Shown: positions 32,042 to 42,083, counted from the stretch's first letter. The stretch is 64,000 nt of DNA from DATLGB01 sp963726825 (GCA_963726825.1 CAVSDT010000002.1:62001-126000); one strand, 5' to 3'. The notes: generated by a model from the letters alone, not told the origin. Numbers and translations: made by a program.

Positions 32042-34190
32042 ATGGCCGTCTCCCTCACCTGCCCGCTGTGCGAGGCGACATGCGGGCTCTCGCTGGAGGT
32101 CGAGGACGGGCGCCCCGGCAAGGTGCGCGGCGACGCCGACGACGTCTTCAGCCGCGGCTTCCTCTGCCCCAAGGGCGGCTCGATCGTGGCGCTCCACGAC
32201 GACCCCGACCGCCTCCGGGTACCGCTCGTGCGCCGCGACGGCGAGCTCGTCGAGGCCTCCTGGGACGAGGCGTTCGCCGAGATCGACCGCCGGCTGACGC
32301 CGATCATCGCCGCGCACGGCAAGGACGCGGTCGCCGTCTACAACGGCAACCCCGGCGCGCACAACCTCGCGCTGCTCCTCTACGGGCGCGTCTTCCTCAA
32401 GGCCCTGGGGTCGCGCAACGTCTTCACCGCCTCGACCGTCGACCAGATGCCCAAGCACGTCTCGGCCGGGCTGATGTTCGGCGGGCCGCTGACCATCCCG
32501 GTGCCCGACCTCGACCGCACCGACCACTTCCTGTGCCTCGGCGCCAACCCGCTGGCCTCCAACGGGTCGCTGATGACGGCACCCGATGCGCGCGGCCGGA
32601 TCCGGGCGATCCGCGAGCGCGGCGGCAAGGTCGTCGTCGTCGACCCGCGTCGCTCCCGCACCGCCGAGCACGCCGACGAGCACGTGCCGATCCGCCCCGG
32701 CACCGACGCGCTGCTGCTCTTCGCGCTCTTGCAGGTGCTGGTGGCGGAGGACCGGCTGACCCCGATCGCCGGGCTGGCCGGGACGGAGGAGGTCTGCGCG
32801 CTCGCCGCGCCGTTCACCCCTGAGGCGGTCGCCGGGCCGACGGGTGTCGAGCCCGACGCGATCCGCCGCATGGCGCGCGAGCTCGCCGCCGCCGAGCGCG
32901 CCGTCGTCTACGGCCGCATCGGGACCACGACCACGCGCTTCGGCACCGTCGCGAGCTGGCTCGTCGACGTGCTCAACGCCCTCACGGGCAACCTCGACCG
33001 CGCGGGCGGCGCGATGTTCCCGCTCGCCGCCGCCGGCCAGGCCAACGCGGGTGGCGACGGCAGCGGCGTCGGCCGCGGCTTCAAGCTCGGGCGCTGGGCC
33101 TCCCGCGTGCGCGAGCTGCCCGAGGCGCTCGGCGAGCTGCCGGTGGCCGTGCTCGCGGAGGAGATCGAGACGCCGGGCGAGGGTCAGGTGCGCGCGCTGA
33201 TCTCGATCGCCGGCAACCCGTGCCTGTCGACGCCCAACTCCGCGCGGATGGACCGCGCCGTGGCCGGGCTGGACTTCGTGCTCGCGCTCGACGTCTACCG
33301 CAACGAGACGACGTCGCACGCCGACGTGATCCTGCCGGGCCCGTCGCCGCTGGAGCGCCCGCACTACGACCTCGCGCTCTACCAGCTGGCCGTGCGCAAC
33401 GTGGCCAACTTCACGCCGCCGCCGCTCCCCTTCGACGGGCAGACGGAGTGGGCGACCCTCCTGCGCCTCACCGGCATCGTGACCGGCCAGGGCCCCGACG
33501 CCGACGTCGCCGCGATCGACGCCTTCGTCGCGGGGGAGACGGCTCGCCGCGCCGGCGTCGACGTCGCCGCGACCGAGCCGCGGGTCGGCCCCGAGCGCCT
33601 GCTCGACCTGCTGCTGCGCGCCGGCCCCTACGACCTGTCGCTCGACGACCTGGAGGCCGCGCCGCACGGCATCGACCTCGGGCCGCTCACGCCCCGCCTG
33701 CCCGGCGCCCTGCGCACGCCGTCGGGGCAGGTCGAGCTCGCGCCCGCCGGAGATCGTCGCCGACGTCCCGCGCCTTCGAGCCGAGCTCGACGCGGACCCG
33801 GACGCCTTCGTGCTGATCGGCCGCCGTCAGCTGCGCTCCAACAACTCCTGGATGCACAACCTCGAGCCGCTCGTGCGCGGCAAGGACCGCTGCACCGCCT
33901 GGCTGCATCCCGACGACGCCGCCCGCCTCGGGCTGACCGACGGGGCGGCCGCGCGCGTGCGCTCGCGGGCGGGCGAGATCGAGGTGCCCGTCGAGGTCAC
34001 CGACGCGGTGATGCCCGGCGTCGTCTCGATCCCCCACGGGTGGGGCCACCGCGCGCCCGAGGCCCGGATGCGGGTCGCGGCCGCGCACCCGGGGGTGAAC
34101 TCCAACCTGCTCGCCGACGAGGACGTCGTCGACGCGGTCTCCGGGAACGCCGTGCTCAACGGCATCCCGATCGAGATCGAGGCGGTCTAG
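32042..34190 (+). pseudogene. Molybdopterin-dependent oxidoreductase, single-base frameshift
   Basis: About 716 residues if read through one indel; length 2149 nt is 3n+1. The first frame gives a [4Fe-4S] site (C7, C10, C14, C42) and formate-dehydrogenase/nitrate-reductase-type domains; the C-terminal MoCo domain (LIGRRQLRSNNSWMHNLEPLVRG ... VSGNAVLNGIPIEIEAV) lies in another frame. Dropping one base near 33746 joins them as ELAPPEIVADVP. No other lesion is seen, so this may be a sequencing error. The usual Cys/Sec Mo ligand region reads STVDQMPKHVS, without Cys. Confidence 0.82.
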
Positions 34191-34576
34191 TCCGCGGGCC
34201 AGAAGTTCTCGAGGATCTCGCCGTCCTTGGGGGTGTGCGGGCCGAAGACCAGGAGCTCCATGCCCTCCGGCCCGGCCTCGAACGCGCGCGGGACGCTCGG
34301 GGCGAGCCGCATCACGTCGAGCGTCTTGAGGTCGACGACCTCCTCACCGACCTTCATGCGCCCGCCGCCGGCGAGCACGACCGCGATCTCCTCCGCGTTC
34401 TGGTGCACGTGGCCGAAGCCCTGGCGCTTGCCGGGCTTGAGGCGGTGGAAGGCGAAGCCGGTGTCCTCGGCGCCGACGGACTCGCGGCCGAAGCGCGCCT
34501 CGCCCAGATCGGAGAAGCCGAACTGCGGCGCGCTGTCGGGGACCTCGTCGAGGTTGGTGAGGGTGTAGTCGCTCAT
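34187..34576 (-). CDS. Cupin domain protein
   Basis: 129 residues from ATG 34576. One cupin barrel: motif 1 GFGHVHQNAEEIAVVLAGGGRMKVG (H, H and E metal ligands) and motif 2 with PSVPRAFEAGPEGMELLVFG, where the usual His is replaced by Arg. Small stand-alone cupins bind a metal or small ligand; no substrate can be named. It overlaps the oxidoreductase end by 4 bp, convergently. Confidence 0.8.
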   Translation of the reverse strand: MSDYTLTNLDEVPDSAPQFGFSDLGEARFGRESVGAEDTGFAFHRLKPGKRQGFGHVHQNAEEIAVVLAGGGRMKVGEEVVDLKTLDVMRLAPSVPRAFEAGPEGMELLVFGPHTPKDGEILENFWPAD

Positions 34577-34649
34577 GCGGCGCAATCTACGCCTGACGAC
34601 GCACCGCGTCTTGGCGCTTCGCGCCAGCGTCCGTAGGGTTGCGGGCCTC

Positions 34650-35057
34650 ATGCGCCGCGCACGCCCGCTCCTCGTCCTGTCCCTCGTCGTGGCGGCGCTC
34701 GGAGCGTCCCCGGCCGCGGCGCGCGCCGCCGCGTTCTCCTCGCCGTCGGGGAACATCGGCTGCTTCATCGACCGCGCCTTCGTGCGCTGCGACATCCGCC
34801 ACAAGGACTGGGACGTCCCGAGGCCCAAGGGCTGCGAGCTGGACTTCGGTCAGGGCCTGACGGTCTCGCGCAGGGCCCGCAGGGGCCGGGTCGTCTGCGC
34901 CGGCGACACGGCGCTGACCGGCGCGCACCCGCTCGCCTACGGCAAGCGCATCAGGCGCGGCGGCAACCGCTGCACCTCCAGGGTCTCGGGCATGCGCTGC
35001 ACGAACCGCCGTGGGCACGGCTTCTTCCTCTCCCGGCAGCGCTTCAAGCGCTTCTAG
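34650..35057 (+). CDS. Secreted Cys-rich protein (DUF6636-like)
   Basis: 135 residues from ATG 34650, chosen over an upstream ATG because it starts a Sec signal (RRARPLLVLSLVVAALGASPAAARA). The mature part SSPSGNIGCFIDRAFVRCDIRHKDWDVP ... CELDFGQGL ... VCAGDTAL ... CTSRVSGMRCTNRRGHGFFLSR has six Cys and matches a widespread actinobacterial secreted family (DUF6636, named from memory). Role unknown. It overlaps the convergent MFS gene by 4 bp. Confidence 0.75.
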   Translation: MRRARPLLVLSLVVAALGASPAAARAAAFSSPSGNIGCFIDRAFVRCDIRHKDWDVPRPKGCELDFGQGLTVSRRARRGRVVCAGDTALTGAHPLAYGKRIRRGGNRCTSRVSGMRCTNRRGHGFFLSRQRFKRF

Positions 35058-36235
35058 ACGACGACAGGACGCCGCAGCGTCGGCAGCCGCCCGCCGACGA
35101 CCCCGGCGGCGAGCAGGGCGACCACGGCCGGCAGCACCAGCGCGGCCGACGTCCCCGCCTCGTCGATCAGCCAGCCGCCGGTTGCCGCGCCCAGCGCCAC
35201 GCCGCCGCCGATCGCGGTGGTCGCCCACGTCTGGGACTCGGTGACCGAGCCCGCGGGGGAGACATCGGAGAGCAGTGCGAACGCCAGCGCCAGCGACGGC
35301 GCCAGCATCGCCCCGGCGACCAGCAGCGCGACGCCCATCCCCACCGGGGTGTCCACGATGGCCAGGGGCACCGACAGCAGCGCGAGGACGACGAGCTGGG
35401 CCGAGAGCCGGCGGGCCGGGTCGGCCGGCGCGGGGAGCTGGCCCGCGACGATCCCGCCGAGCATGCTGCCGAACCCCCAGAGGGCGAGCAGGACGCCGAT
35501 GGCCGCCCCGGCGCCGTGGTCGCGCGCGAAGGCCGCGACGCCGACCTCGGTGGGGGAGATGCCGACGGCGAACAGCCCCACGGCGATCAGGACCGTGCGC
35601 ACCCCGGGGTCGCGCAGCGGGCCGAGCAGGTCGAGCGGAGCGGCCTCGGCGTCCGGCCGCCACGCCCGCGACAGGCCCGTGAGGGTGAAGGCGATCGTGC
35701 CGAGGAGCGTCGCGACGGCGCAGGCCGCGACGGCCGCCCGCAGCGACCAGGCGCCGATCCCGCCCACGAGCACCAGCGGCCCGGCGATGAAGACCAGCTC
35801 GAACACGACGGCGTCGAGCGTGTAGGCCGAGTGGCGCAGGCGTGGCTCGATCGCCCCGTTCCACAGCGCGCGCTGGCAGGCCGACAGGGGCGGCAGCATG
35901 GCGCCCGCGGCCGCCGCCACGACGACGATGAGCACGACCGGCGTCCCCTCCGGCAGGGCCGCGAACGTGCCCGTGGCGAGCGCGCAGGCGATCCCCGTCG
36001 GGATCAGCACGGCGCCCTGCCCGTGCCGGTCGACCGCCCGGCCGAGCGCCGGGGCGACGAGCCCCGCGGCGATCGCCTCGGCGGCCGCGACGACCCCGCC
36101 CGCGGCGTAGGACCCCGTCGCCTCGTGGGTGAGCAGCACGAACAGCAGGCCGATCGCCCCCATGGGCAGCCGGCCGAGGATCGAGGCGACGTACACGGGG
36201 CGCACGCCGGGCTGGGTCAGGACCGCACCGAACAC
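35054..36235 (-). CDS. MFS transporter controlled by adjacent ArsR-type regulator
   Basis: 393 residues from GTG 36235; longer upstream reading would run into the divergent regulator, so I reject it. Twelve hydrophobic segments, with LGRAVDRHGQGAVL in the loop 2-3 position and a long TM block to the end. Likely efflux pump. The divergent gene is a DUF5937/ArsR regulator and an 8-bp inverted repeat lies between them, the standard layout of a regulator repressing its pump. Confidence 0.85.
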   Translation of the reverse strand: MFGAVLTQPGVRPVYVASILGRLPMGAIGLLFVLLTHEATGSYAAGGVVAAAEAIAAGLVAPALGRAVDRHGQGAVLIPTGIACALATGTFAALPEGTPVVLIVVVAAAAGAMLPPLSACQRALWNGAIEPRLRHSAYTLDAVVFELVFIAGPLVLVGGIGAWSLRAAVAACAVATLLGTIAFTLTGLSRAWRPDAEAAPLDLLGPLRDPGVRTVLIAVGLFAVGISPTEVGVAAFARDHGAGAAIGVLLALWGFGSMLGGIVAGQLPAPADPARRLSAQLVVLALLSVPLAIVDTPVGMGVALLVAGAMLAPSLALAFALLSDVSPAGSVTESQTWATTAIGGGVALGAATGGWLIDEAGTSAALVLPAVVALLAAGVVGGRLPTLRRPVVV

Positions 36236-36272
36236 GCCCTCCAGCTTGCGGCCGGCCGCCGACCTGACAAAC

Positions 36273-36294
36273 TCATTCGGCGGTGCCCGAATGA
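36273..36294. promoter_or_regulatory. Operator-like palindrome at regulator start codon
   Basis: Perfect arms TCATTCGG (36273-36280) and CCGAATGA (36287-36294) around CGGTGC. The right arm contains the regulator's ATG and the site lies 38 bp from the MFS start, so one bound dimer could block both genes. It suggests a very short or absent 5' leader for the regulator. Confidence 0.7.
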
Positions 36295-37268
36295 TCCGCT
36301 TCGACTTCGGCCGCGAGGACGTGCTGCGCACGCGCTTCGCCATCTCCCCGCTGATGGAGCTCACCGGCGCGCACCAGACGCTCGTCGACCCCTCGCGGCG
36401 CTCGATCCACCTCCCGTGGACCCGCGCCGCGCGCGAGCGCCTCCGGGGCGTCGACACGCCGATGCTCGACGCGATCATCCCCGCCCGCGGCTACACGCCG
36501 GACTTCATCCAGCCGCCGCCGGACGATCCGCTCACCGACGTCGCCGCCGAGCTCGACCGCGTGCGTGAGGTCGACGGTCGCGTCGTGCGTGCCGAGATCG
36601 GCTGGCGCTTCGAGGACGCCGCCGTCCCGTCCGTGCTGGTGCCGCTGCTGGAGCGCCCCCGCCACGGCCTCGCGGTGCTCGCGGCGGAGATGCGGCGCTT
36701 CTGGGACGCGGCGCTCGCGCCGGTGTGGGACCGTGTCCGCGCCGTGCTCGAGGACGACATCGCCCATCGCGCCAGCGCCCTGACCTCGGGCGGACCGATC
36801 GAGGTCTTCGGCGACCTGCATCCGGACGTGCGCTGGGACGAGGAGGGCATCGCGCTCACGAACGCCCACGAGGCGCGCGTGGACCTCGGGGGCCGCGGCC
36901 TGCAGCTCGTCCCGTCGGTGTTCGTGTGGCCGACGGCCACGGCGATGGTCGACCCGCCGTGGCAGCCCGCGCTGATCTACCCGCCGCGGGGGGTCGGGCT
37001 GCTGTGGGAGCCCGCCGAGCGCCGCGACGACGATCTCGCCGAGCTGCTCGGCGCGCGCCGGGCGGCGCTGCTGGCGGCCCTGGACCACGAGGCGTCCACC
37101 ACCGCCCTCGCGCGCCGCCTGCAGGCCTCGCCCGGCGGGGTGTCCGAGCACCTCGGCGTGCTGCGCCGCGCCGGGCTGCTGCGCGCGCGCCGCCAGGGCC
37201 GGGTCGTGCTCTACGCGCGCACCGCGGCGGGGGACGCGCTGCTGCGCGCACCGGGGGGCGGCACGTGA
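36291..37268 (+). CDS. ArsR-like transcriptional regulator (DUF5937 + winged helix)
   Basis: 325 residues from ATG 36291. The N-terminal ~240 residues begin RFDFGREDVLRTRFAISPLMEL, the DUF5937 signature; the C-terminus is a winged helix (STTALARRLQASPGGVSEHLGVLRRAGLLRARRQGRVVLYART). Such proteins are probable ligand-responsive repressors. The palindrome over its own start codon suggests autoregulation and control of the divergent MFS pump. The next gene starts 4 nt before its stop ends. Confidence 0.85.
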   Translation: MIRFDFGREDVLRTRFAISPLMELTGAHQTLVDPSRRSIHLPWTRAARERLRGVDTPMLDAIIPARGYTPDFIQPPPDDPLTDVAAELDRVREVDGRVVRAEIGWRFEDAAVPSVLVPLLERPRHGLAVLAAEMRRFWDAALAPVWDRVRAVLEDDIAHRASALTSGGPIEVFGDLHPDVRWDEEGIALTNAHEARVDLGGRGLQLVPSVFVWPTATAMVDPPWQPALIYPPRGVGLLWEPAERRDDDLAELLGARRAALLAALDHEASTTALARRLQASPGGVSEHLGVLRRAGLLRARRQGRVVLYARTAAGDALLRAPGGGT

Positions 37269-38158
37269 GCGCGAAGGGCTGGGCGGCGTTCCTCACCGTC
37301 GCCGTGCTGTGGGGCATCCCGTACGCCTTCATCAAGATCGCCGTCGAGGACGGGGTGCCGCCGATCTTCCTCGCGTGGGCGCGCATCGTGCTCGGCGCGG
37401 TGGTGCTGCTCGGCCTCGCCCGTGCCGCCGGCGTGCTCGGCCAGCTCCGCGGCCGGTGGCGCTGGGTCGGGGTCTACGCCGTCCTGGAGATCTCGCTGCC
37501 GTTCCCCCTGATCGCCTTCGGGGAGACGCGCGTGACGTCGTCGCTGGCGGCGATCCTGATCGCCGCCGTCCCCTCCTTCGTCGCGCTCCTCGCGCTGCGC
37601 TTCGACCCCGGCGAGCGCGTCAGCGGCCTGCGCCTGATCGGGCTGGCGGTCGGCTTCGGCGGCGTGATCGCGCTCGTCGGCATCGACGTCTCCGGCAGCA
37701 CCCGCGAGCTCGTCGGCGCGCTCGCGATCCTCGGTGCGGCGCTCGGCTACGCGGGCGGCCCGATGATCCTCGCGCGCCAGTTCGCCCGTGCGGACCCGCG
37801 CGCGACGATGGGCGCGAGCCTCGGCATCGCCGCGTGCGTGCTGACCCCCTTCGCCCTCCTCGACGTGCCGGACGCGACGCCGAGCTCCGACGCGCTGATC
37901 GCGATCGTCGTGCTCGGGCTGTTCTGCACGGCGGCGGCGTTCGTGACGTTCGGCAGGCTGATCGCCGAGGTCGGGCCCAGCCGCGCGAGCGTGATCACCT
38001 ACGTGGCGCCGCTGTTCGCGGTCGCGCTCGGTGTCGTCGCGCTCGACGAGGCGATCGGCGTGGGCGCGCTGGTCGGCCTCGTGCTGATCCTGCTCGGGTC
38101 GTGGCTGTCGACGGGCGGACGACTGCGCCGCCGACGCCCCCACGCCGGCAAGGCCTAG
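37265..38158 (+). CDS. EamA/DMT family transporter
   Basis: 297 residues from GTG 37265, overlapping the regulator's stop. Ten TM segments; repeat 1 starts FLTVAVLWGIPYAFIKIAVEDGVPP and repeat 2 contains SVITYVAPLFAVALGVVALDEAIG. The GETRVTSSLAAILIAAVPSFVALLAL segment is typical of RhaT/EamA exporters. Likely metabolite efflux, co-transcribed with the ArsR-like regulator and so perhaps under the same control. Confidence 0.85.
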   Translation: MSAKGWAAFLTVAVLWGIPYAFIKIAVEDGVPPIFLAWARIVLGAVVLLGLARAAGVLGQLRGRWRWVGVYAVLEISLPFPLIAFGETRVTSSLAAILIAAVPSFVALLALRFDPGERVSGLRLIGLAVGFGGVIALVGIDVSGSTRELVGALAILGAALGYAGGPMILARQFARADPRATMGASLGIAACVLTPFALLDVPDATPSSDALIAIVVLGLFCTAAAFVTFGRLIAEVGPSRASVITYVAPLFAVALGVVALDEAIGVGALVGLVLILLGSWLSTGGRLRRRRPHAGKA

Positions 38159-39015
38159 CGCGGGCGCAGCGTGCAGACCTGCGCGCGGTGGTCCATCCCC
38201 CCGCCGCCGTCGACCCGGCGTACGCGGCAATGGCCCCTGATGCGGCGGGTGAGGACGAGGTCGAGCGTGCGCCGGCCGAACGGCGGGCCGATCGTCTGCG
38301 GGCCCGAGTCGAGCTGCTCGCCCGTCGGATCCAGCATGCTCGAGCCGGGCAGGGCGGTGAACGGCCGGCCGGAGGCGAGTCGCAGGCCCAGGCGCTTGCG
38401 GGCGCGGTCGAAGATCGCCGTGGACGCGTCGTCCTCGCGGTAGGGATCGAGGTTGAAGTCGCCGAGGACCAGGGCGCTGCCGCGCGCCGGCAGGCGCTTG
38501 AAGAACGCGGCGAGCTCGTCGGCGCGGCAGGCGGGCTCGGTCGAGCTCGAGTTCGGGTGCGCGAGCCCGAAGGCGATGGTGCGGCCGGCGTAGCGCACCC
38601 GGCCGGTGTTGACGGTGAAGCCGTCGTCGCAGTCGCGCACGACGGGCAGGCTGCTCAGCGGCCTGGCGAGCCTGACCCCGGAGGCCTTGCGGACCGCGAC
38701 GCAGTCCCATCCGTAGCGGCGGTCGCAGGAGATCGCGTAGCCCTTGCCGAGCAGGCGGGTCGCCTGGGTCCTGCCGGGCGGCAGCAGCTCCTCGAAGCCC
38801 GCGACGTCGGGTCTGATCCGGCGCAGCGCCGTCTTGGCGCGGGCCTCGACCGCCGGCTGGCAGAGCTTGAACCGCGCGTCCGCGCACGCGCCGTTGATGT
38901 TGCCGACGTTGGCCTGGACGACCGTCAGCGGCTTGGGCCGAGGGGACCCGGCGGCCGCGGCGGGTCCGGCGCAGGCGAGCAGGAGGACGACGGCGGCGAG
39001 GACCGGACGGGGCAT
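38155..39015 (-). CDS. Secreted endonuclease/exonuclease/phosphatase-family protein
   Basis: 286 residues with a Sec signal (RPVLAAVVLLLACAGPAAA). EEP-fold landmarks: VVQANVGNING (N), IRPDVAGFEEL (metal Glu), AHPNSSS, ALVLGDFNLDPY (GDFN), TLDLVLTRR and final MDHRAQV (catalytic His). Family members are phosphodiesterases (nucleases, sphingomyelinases); exported form suggests an extracellular nuclease or phospholipase. Six or more Cys could form disulfides. Confidence 0.82.
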   Translation of the reverse strand: MPRPVLAAVVLLLACAGPAAAAGSPRPKPLTVVQANVGNINGACADARFKLCQPAVEARAKTALRRIRPDVAGFEELLPPGRTQATRLLGKGYAISCDRRYGWDCVAVRKASGVRLARPLSSLPVVRDCDDGFTVNTGRVRYAGRTIAFGLAHPNSSSTEPACRADELAAFFKRLPARGSALVLGDFNLDPYREDDASTAIFDRARKRLGLRLASGRPFTALPGSSMLDPTGEQLDSGPQTIGPPFGRRTLDLVLTRRIRGHCRVRRVDGGGGMDHRAQVCTLRPR

Positions 39016-39063
39016 GGCGCGACGCTACCCCACGCGGTGCGGGCGCGTCGATAGATTGCCGCC

Positions 39064-40533
39064 GTGCCCGTCTCCCGCCGCTCCTTCCTCGCCGGCGCCG
39101 CCGCCGCCGGGACCGCCGCGGTCGTGCCCCGCAGCGCCGCCGCGGCGCGCCGCGAGCGCACCGCCGACGTCGTCGTCGTCGGCGCCGGGCTGGCCGGGCT
39201 CACCGCTGCGCGCCGCCTGCTCGAGGCCGGGCACGCCGTCGTGGTGCTGGAGGCCCGCGGTCGCGTCGGCGGCCGCACCGTCAACAGCTCCATCGGCGGT
39301 GGCGAGGTCGTCGAGTCCGGCGGCCAGTGGGTCGGGCCGACGCAGGACCGGATCCTGCAGCTCGCCGGGGAGGTCGGCGTGCGCACCTACGACACCTTCA
39401 TCGACGGCGACGGGGTGCTGCTCTACGGCGGCACCCGCCAGACGTTCCCCGCCGACGGCCCACTCGGGCCGATCCCGCCCGTGGGCGACGCCGGCGTGGG
39501 GGAGGCCGTCAACGCGATCCTCGAGCTCGACCGGCTCGCCGCCACGGTCGACCTCGACCGGCCCGCGCGCTCGCCCGGCGGCGCGCAGCTCGACACGAGG
39601 ACGTTCGCGGACTTCATCGCCGCCCACGCGCGCTCCGACGGCGGCCGGTTCCTGCTCGAGCTCGGCTTCCGCTCCGTCTTCAGCGCCGAGCCGAAGCAGG
39701 TGTCGCTCCTGTTCGCCCTCGCCTACATCGCCGGGGCGGGCACGAAGGGCACGCCCGGCTCGTTCACCCGGCTGATCAACATCACGGGCGGCGCGCAGCA
39801 GTCGCGCTTCGTCGGCGGCTCCCAGCGGGTGGCGATCGAGGTCGGCGCGCGGCTCGGCCACCGGCTCGTCCTCCGCGCGCCGGTGCGGCGCATCGAGCGC
39901 GACGGGCGCCGGCTGCGCGTCCACAGCGAGGGCGGCACGTGGAGCGCGCGGCGCGTCATCGTCGCCGTCCCACCGCCGCTGGCCCGCGCGATCCGCTTCC
40001 AACCGGAGCTGCCGCGCGAGCACGCGGCGCTGCTCGCGCGCCAGCCGATGGGCCGCGTGATCAAGCTCCAGGCCGTCTACGACGAGCCGTTCTGGCGCGC
40101 CGACGGCCTCGCGGGCTACACGAACGCCGACACCCCGCCCGTCGAGCTCACCTACGACAACTCACCGCCCGACGGCGGTCCCGGCGTGCTGATCGGCTTC
40201 ATCGAGGGCGCGAACGCGACGACGTGGGGCCGGCGCACCCCGGCCGAGCGCCGTGCCGCGACGCTCGACGTGCTGGCCGCCGCGTACGGGGAGCGCGCCC
40301 GCACGCCGCAGCGCTTCGTCGAGCGCGTGTGGGCCGACGAGCGCTGGTCACGCGGCGGGTACGCGGCGCACACCGCCCCCGGCACCCTGACGCGCTACGG
40401 CGACGCGATCCGGCGGCCGCACGGCGCCATCCACTGGGCGGGCACGGAGACCGCGACCTACTGGAACGGCTACATGGACGGCGCCGTGCGCTCCGGCGAG
40501 CGCGCCGCGCGGGAAGTGCGGGCGGCGCTGTGA
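39064..40533 (+). CDS. Tat-exported flavin monoamine oxidase
   Basis: 489 residues from GTG-adjacent start at 39064. Twin-arginine signal SRRSFLAGAAAAGTAAVVP. FAD site VVVVGAGLAGLTAARRLLEAGHAVVVLEARGRVGGRT split over residues about 38-75, and the C-terminal FAD contact GAIHWAGTETATYWNGYMDGAVRSG. This is the MAO/LAAO-like fold that oxidises amines or amino acids to imines with H2O2 release, folded in the cytoplasm before export. Overlaps the following nitrilase-like gene by 4 nt. Confidence 0.88.
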   Translation: MPVSRRSFLAGAAAAGTAAVVPRSAAAARRERTADVVVVGAGLAGLTAARRLLEAGHAVVVLEARGRVGGRTVNSSIGGGEVVESGGQWVGPTQDRILQLAGEVGVRTYDTFIDGDGVLLYGGTRQTFPADGPLGPIPPVGDAGVGEAVNAILELDRLAATVDLDRPARSPGGAQLDTRTFADFIAAHARSDGGRFLLELGFRSVFSAEPKQVSLLFALAYIAGAGTKGTPGSFTRLINITGGAQQSRFVGGSQRVAIEVGARLGHRLVLRAPVRRIERDGRRLRVHSEGGTWSARRVIVAVPPPLARAIRFQPELPREHAALLARQPMGRVIKLQAVYDEPFWRADGLAGYTNADTPPVELTYDNSPPDGGPGVLIGFIEGANATTWGRRTPAERRAATLDVLAAAYGERARTPQRFVERVWADERWSRGGYAAHTAPGTLTRYGDAIRRPHGAIHWAGTETATYWNGYMDGAVRSGERAAREVRAAL

Positions 40534-42082
40534 GCGCCCGCCGAGCTCGCGAGATCGGGATTCACCGCGTCACAGGCGGTCGAATCGGTTCTCGCGTCGC
40601 CGCGGCGGCGCTGACGCTCGCCGCGACCGTCGTCGCCGCCGCGCCCGCCGCCGCCGCGCCGAACCCGACCGCGACGCAGTGCGACGCGGCCCGTGCCACC
40701 CGCAACCACCCGACGCGCGTCAACGCCGACCCCAAGCCGGGAGCGCCGCGCGTGTTCGCCGTGCAGATGAAGCTGTCCGCCCGGGACGTCATCTCCTCCG
40801 GGGCCTTCGCGCGCAAGGTCGAGTGCCTGCTGCGCGACCAGGTCCTCCCGCACGTCGCCACGGGCCGGCCCAACGTCGTGGTCTTCGACGAGGACGCCGG
40901 GCTGCTCACCGGCGCCGCGGGTCCGCGCGGCCGACCCGCACGGCGCATCGTGGCCGACCCGCGCGGCGACCGGGCGTGCACCGGGCAGGCGTTCCCGTGC
41001 CGGACGCTGCACGTGCTGCGGCTGCTCGGCGAGTCCCGCGCCCGCGAGCGGCGCTTCTACGGCCGCAGCCTCGGCAGGCTCGACGGCGTCGAGGCGCCGT
41101 TCGTCCTGGCGACCGACACGATCGCGCGCACGTTCATGCGCACGTTCTCCGACGCCGCCCGCCGCCACGGCCTCTACGTCGTGGCCGCCAACGACCAGGC
41201 GCCGCTGCGGCAGACGACGAGCCGGGCCGCCGTCCGGGCGCTGGCGCCCGAGGGCGCGCGCACCGCGTACGTCGCCACCAGCGCCAAGGTCTACAACAGC
41301 GTCTTCCTGTGGGGCCCGCGCAGGGTCCGCAGGCGCGGGGCCGACGTCGAGCGCAACCTGCTCGCGTCCAACCGGAAGGTGCCGCTGACCCCGATCGAGA
41401 TCGCGATCGGGCTGACCGCGGGGCCGGCGACGGGCGCCGCGGCGCGCGCCAACCTCGCCCCGTTCCGGATCCCCGGCACGCAGGCCCGGCTCGGCTTCGC
41501 GACCTCGCTGCCGGCCTTCACGTTCGGCGCGCCCGGGGGGACCCCTGCGCCGACGTCTCGCGGACCTACATGCGCTGCCTCGATGCGCTCGGGGCCAACG
41601 TCGTCGTGCAGGCGGACGCCAACCCCGGGGACTGGACGGGCTACGACGGCGACGGGATCCAGCCCTGGCAGCCGCTGTCGTGGATGCGGTCCACCTGGCG
41701 GGCGGTCACCGATCCGTCCGTCGCCTTCGACTACGACGTCACGCCGATGCTCACCGGCAACCTCGCCGACCTGACCTTCGACGGGCAGAGCGCCATCACC
41801 CAGCGCGGGGCGGCGCAGGGGCCGGGCTGTCACTACGTCGGCAACGCCGCGCTGCTGGGCGAGGACCGGCCGGAGCTCGCCGACGCCGCGGGCCCCAAGC
41901 GCGAGTTCCTGGCCATCGCCCCGTGGGTGGTGCCCGACGCGCCGCGGGACGTGCTGCGCGGCGTCTCGGCCCGGCTCGCGCCGCTGTCGGGCGACCCGCT
42001 CGCGGGCGACTTCGTCGAGACCGCGGTGGCCGCCGACCTCCCGTTCCCCGTCGACACGGCCCGCAGGGCGTGCGCGGGCTAG
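40530..42082 (+). pseudogene. Secreted nitrilase-superfamily-like protein, frameshift in G6 run
   Basis: Length 1553 nt is 3n+2; one missing base explains it. Start GTG 40530 leads to a signal peptide (VAAAALTLAATVVAAAPAAA). Possible nitrilase triad: Glu in NVVVFDEDAGL, Lys in VATSAKVYN, Cys in PCADVSRTYMRCLDALGANVVVQ. The frame breaks at the G run 41535-41540: adding one G restores APGGDPCADVSRTYM, exactly before the presumed catalytic Cys. The homopolymer context favours sequencing error. Family call is by motif order and is moderate. Confidence 0.68.
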
Positions 42083-42083
42083 C

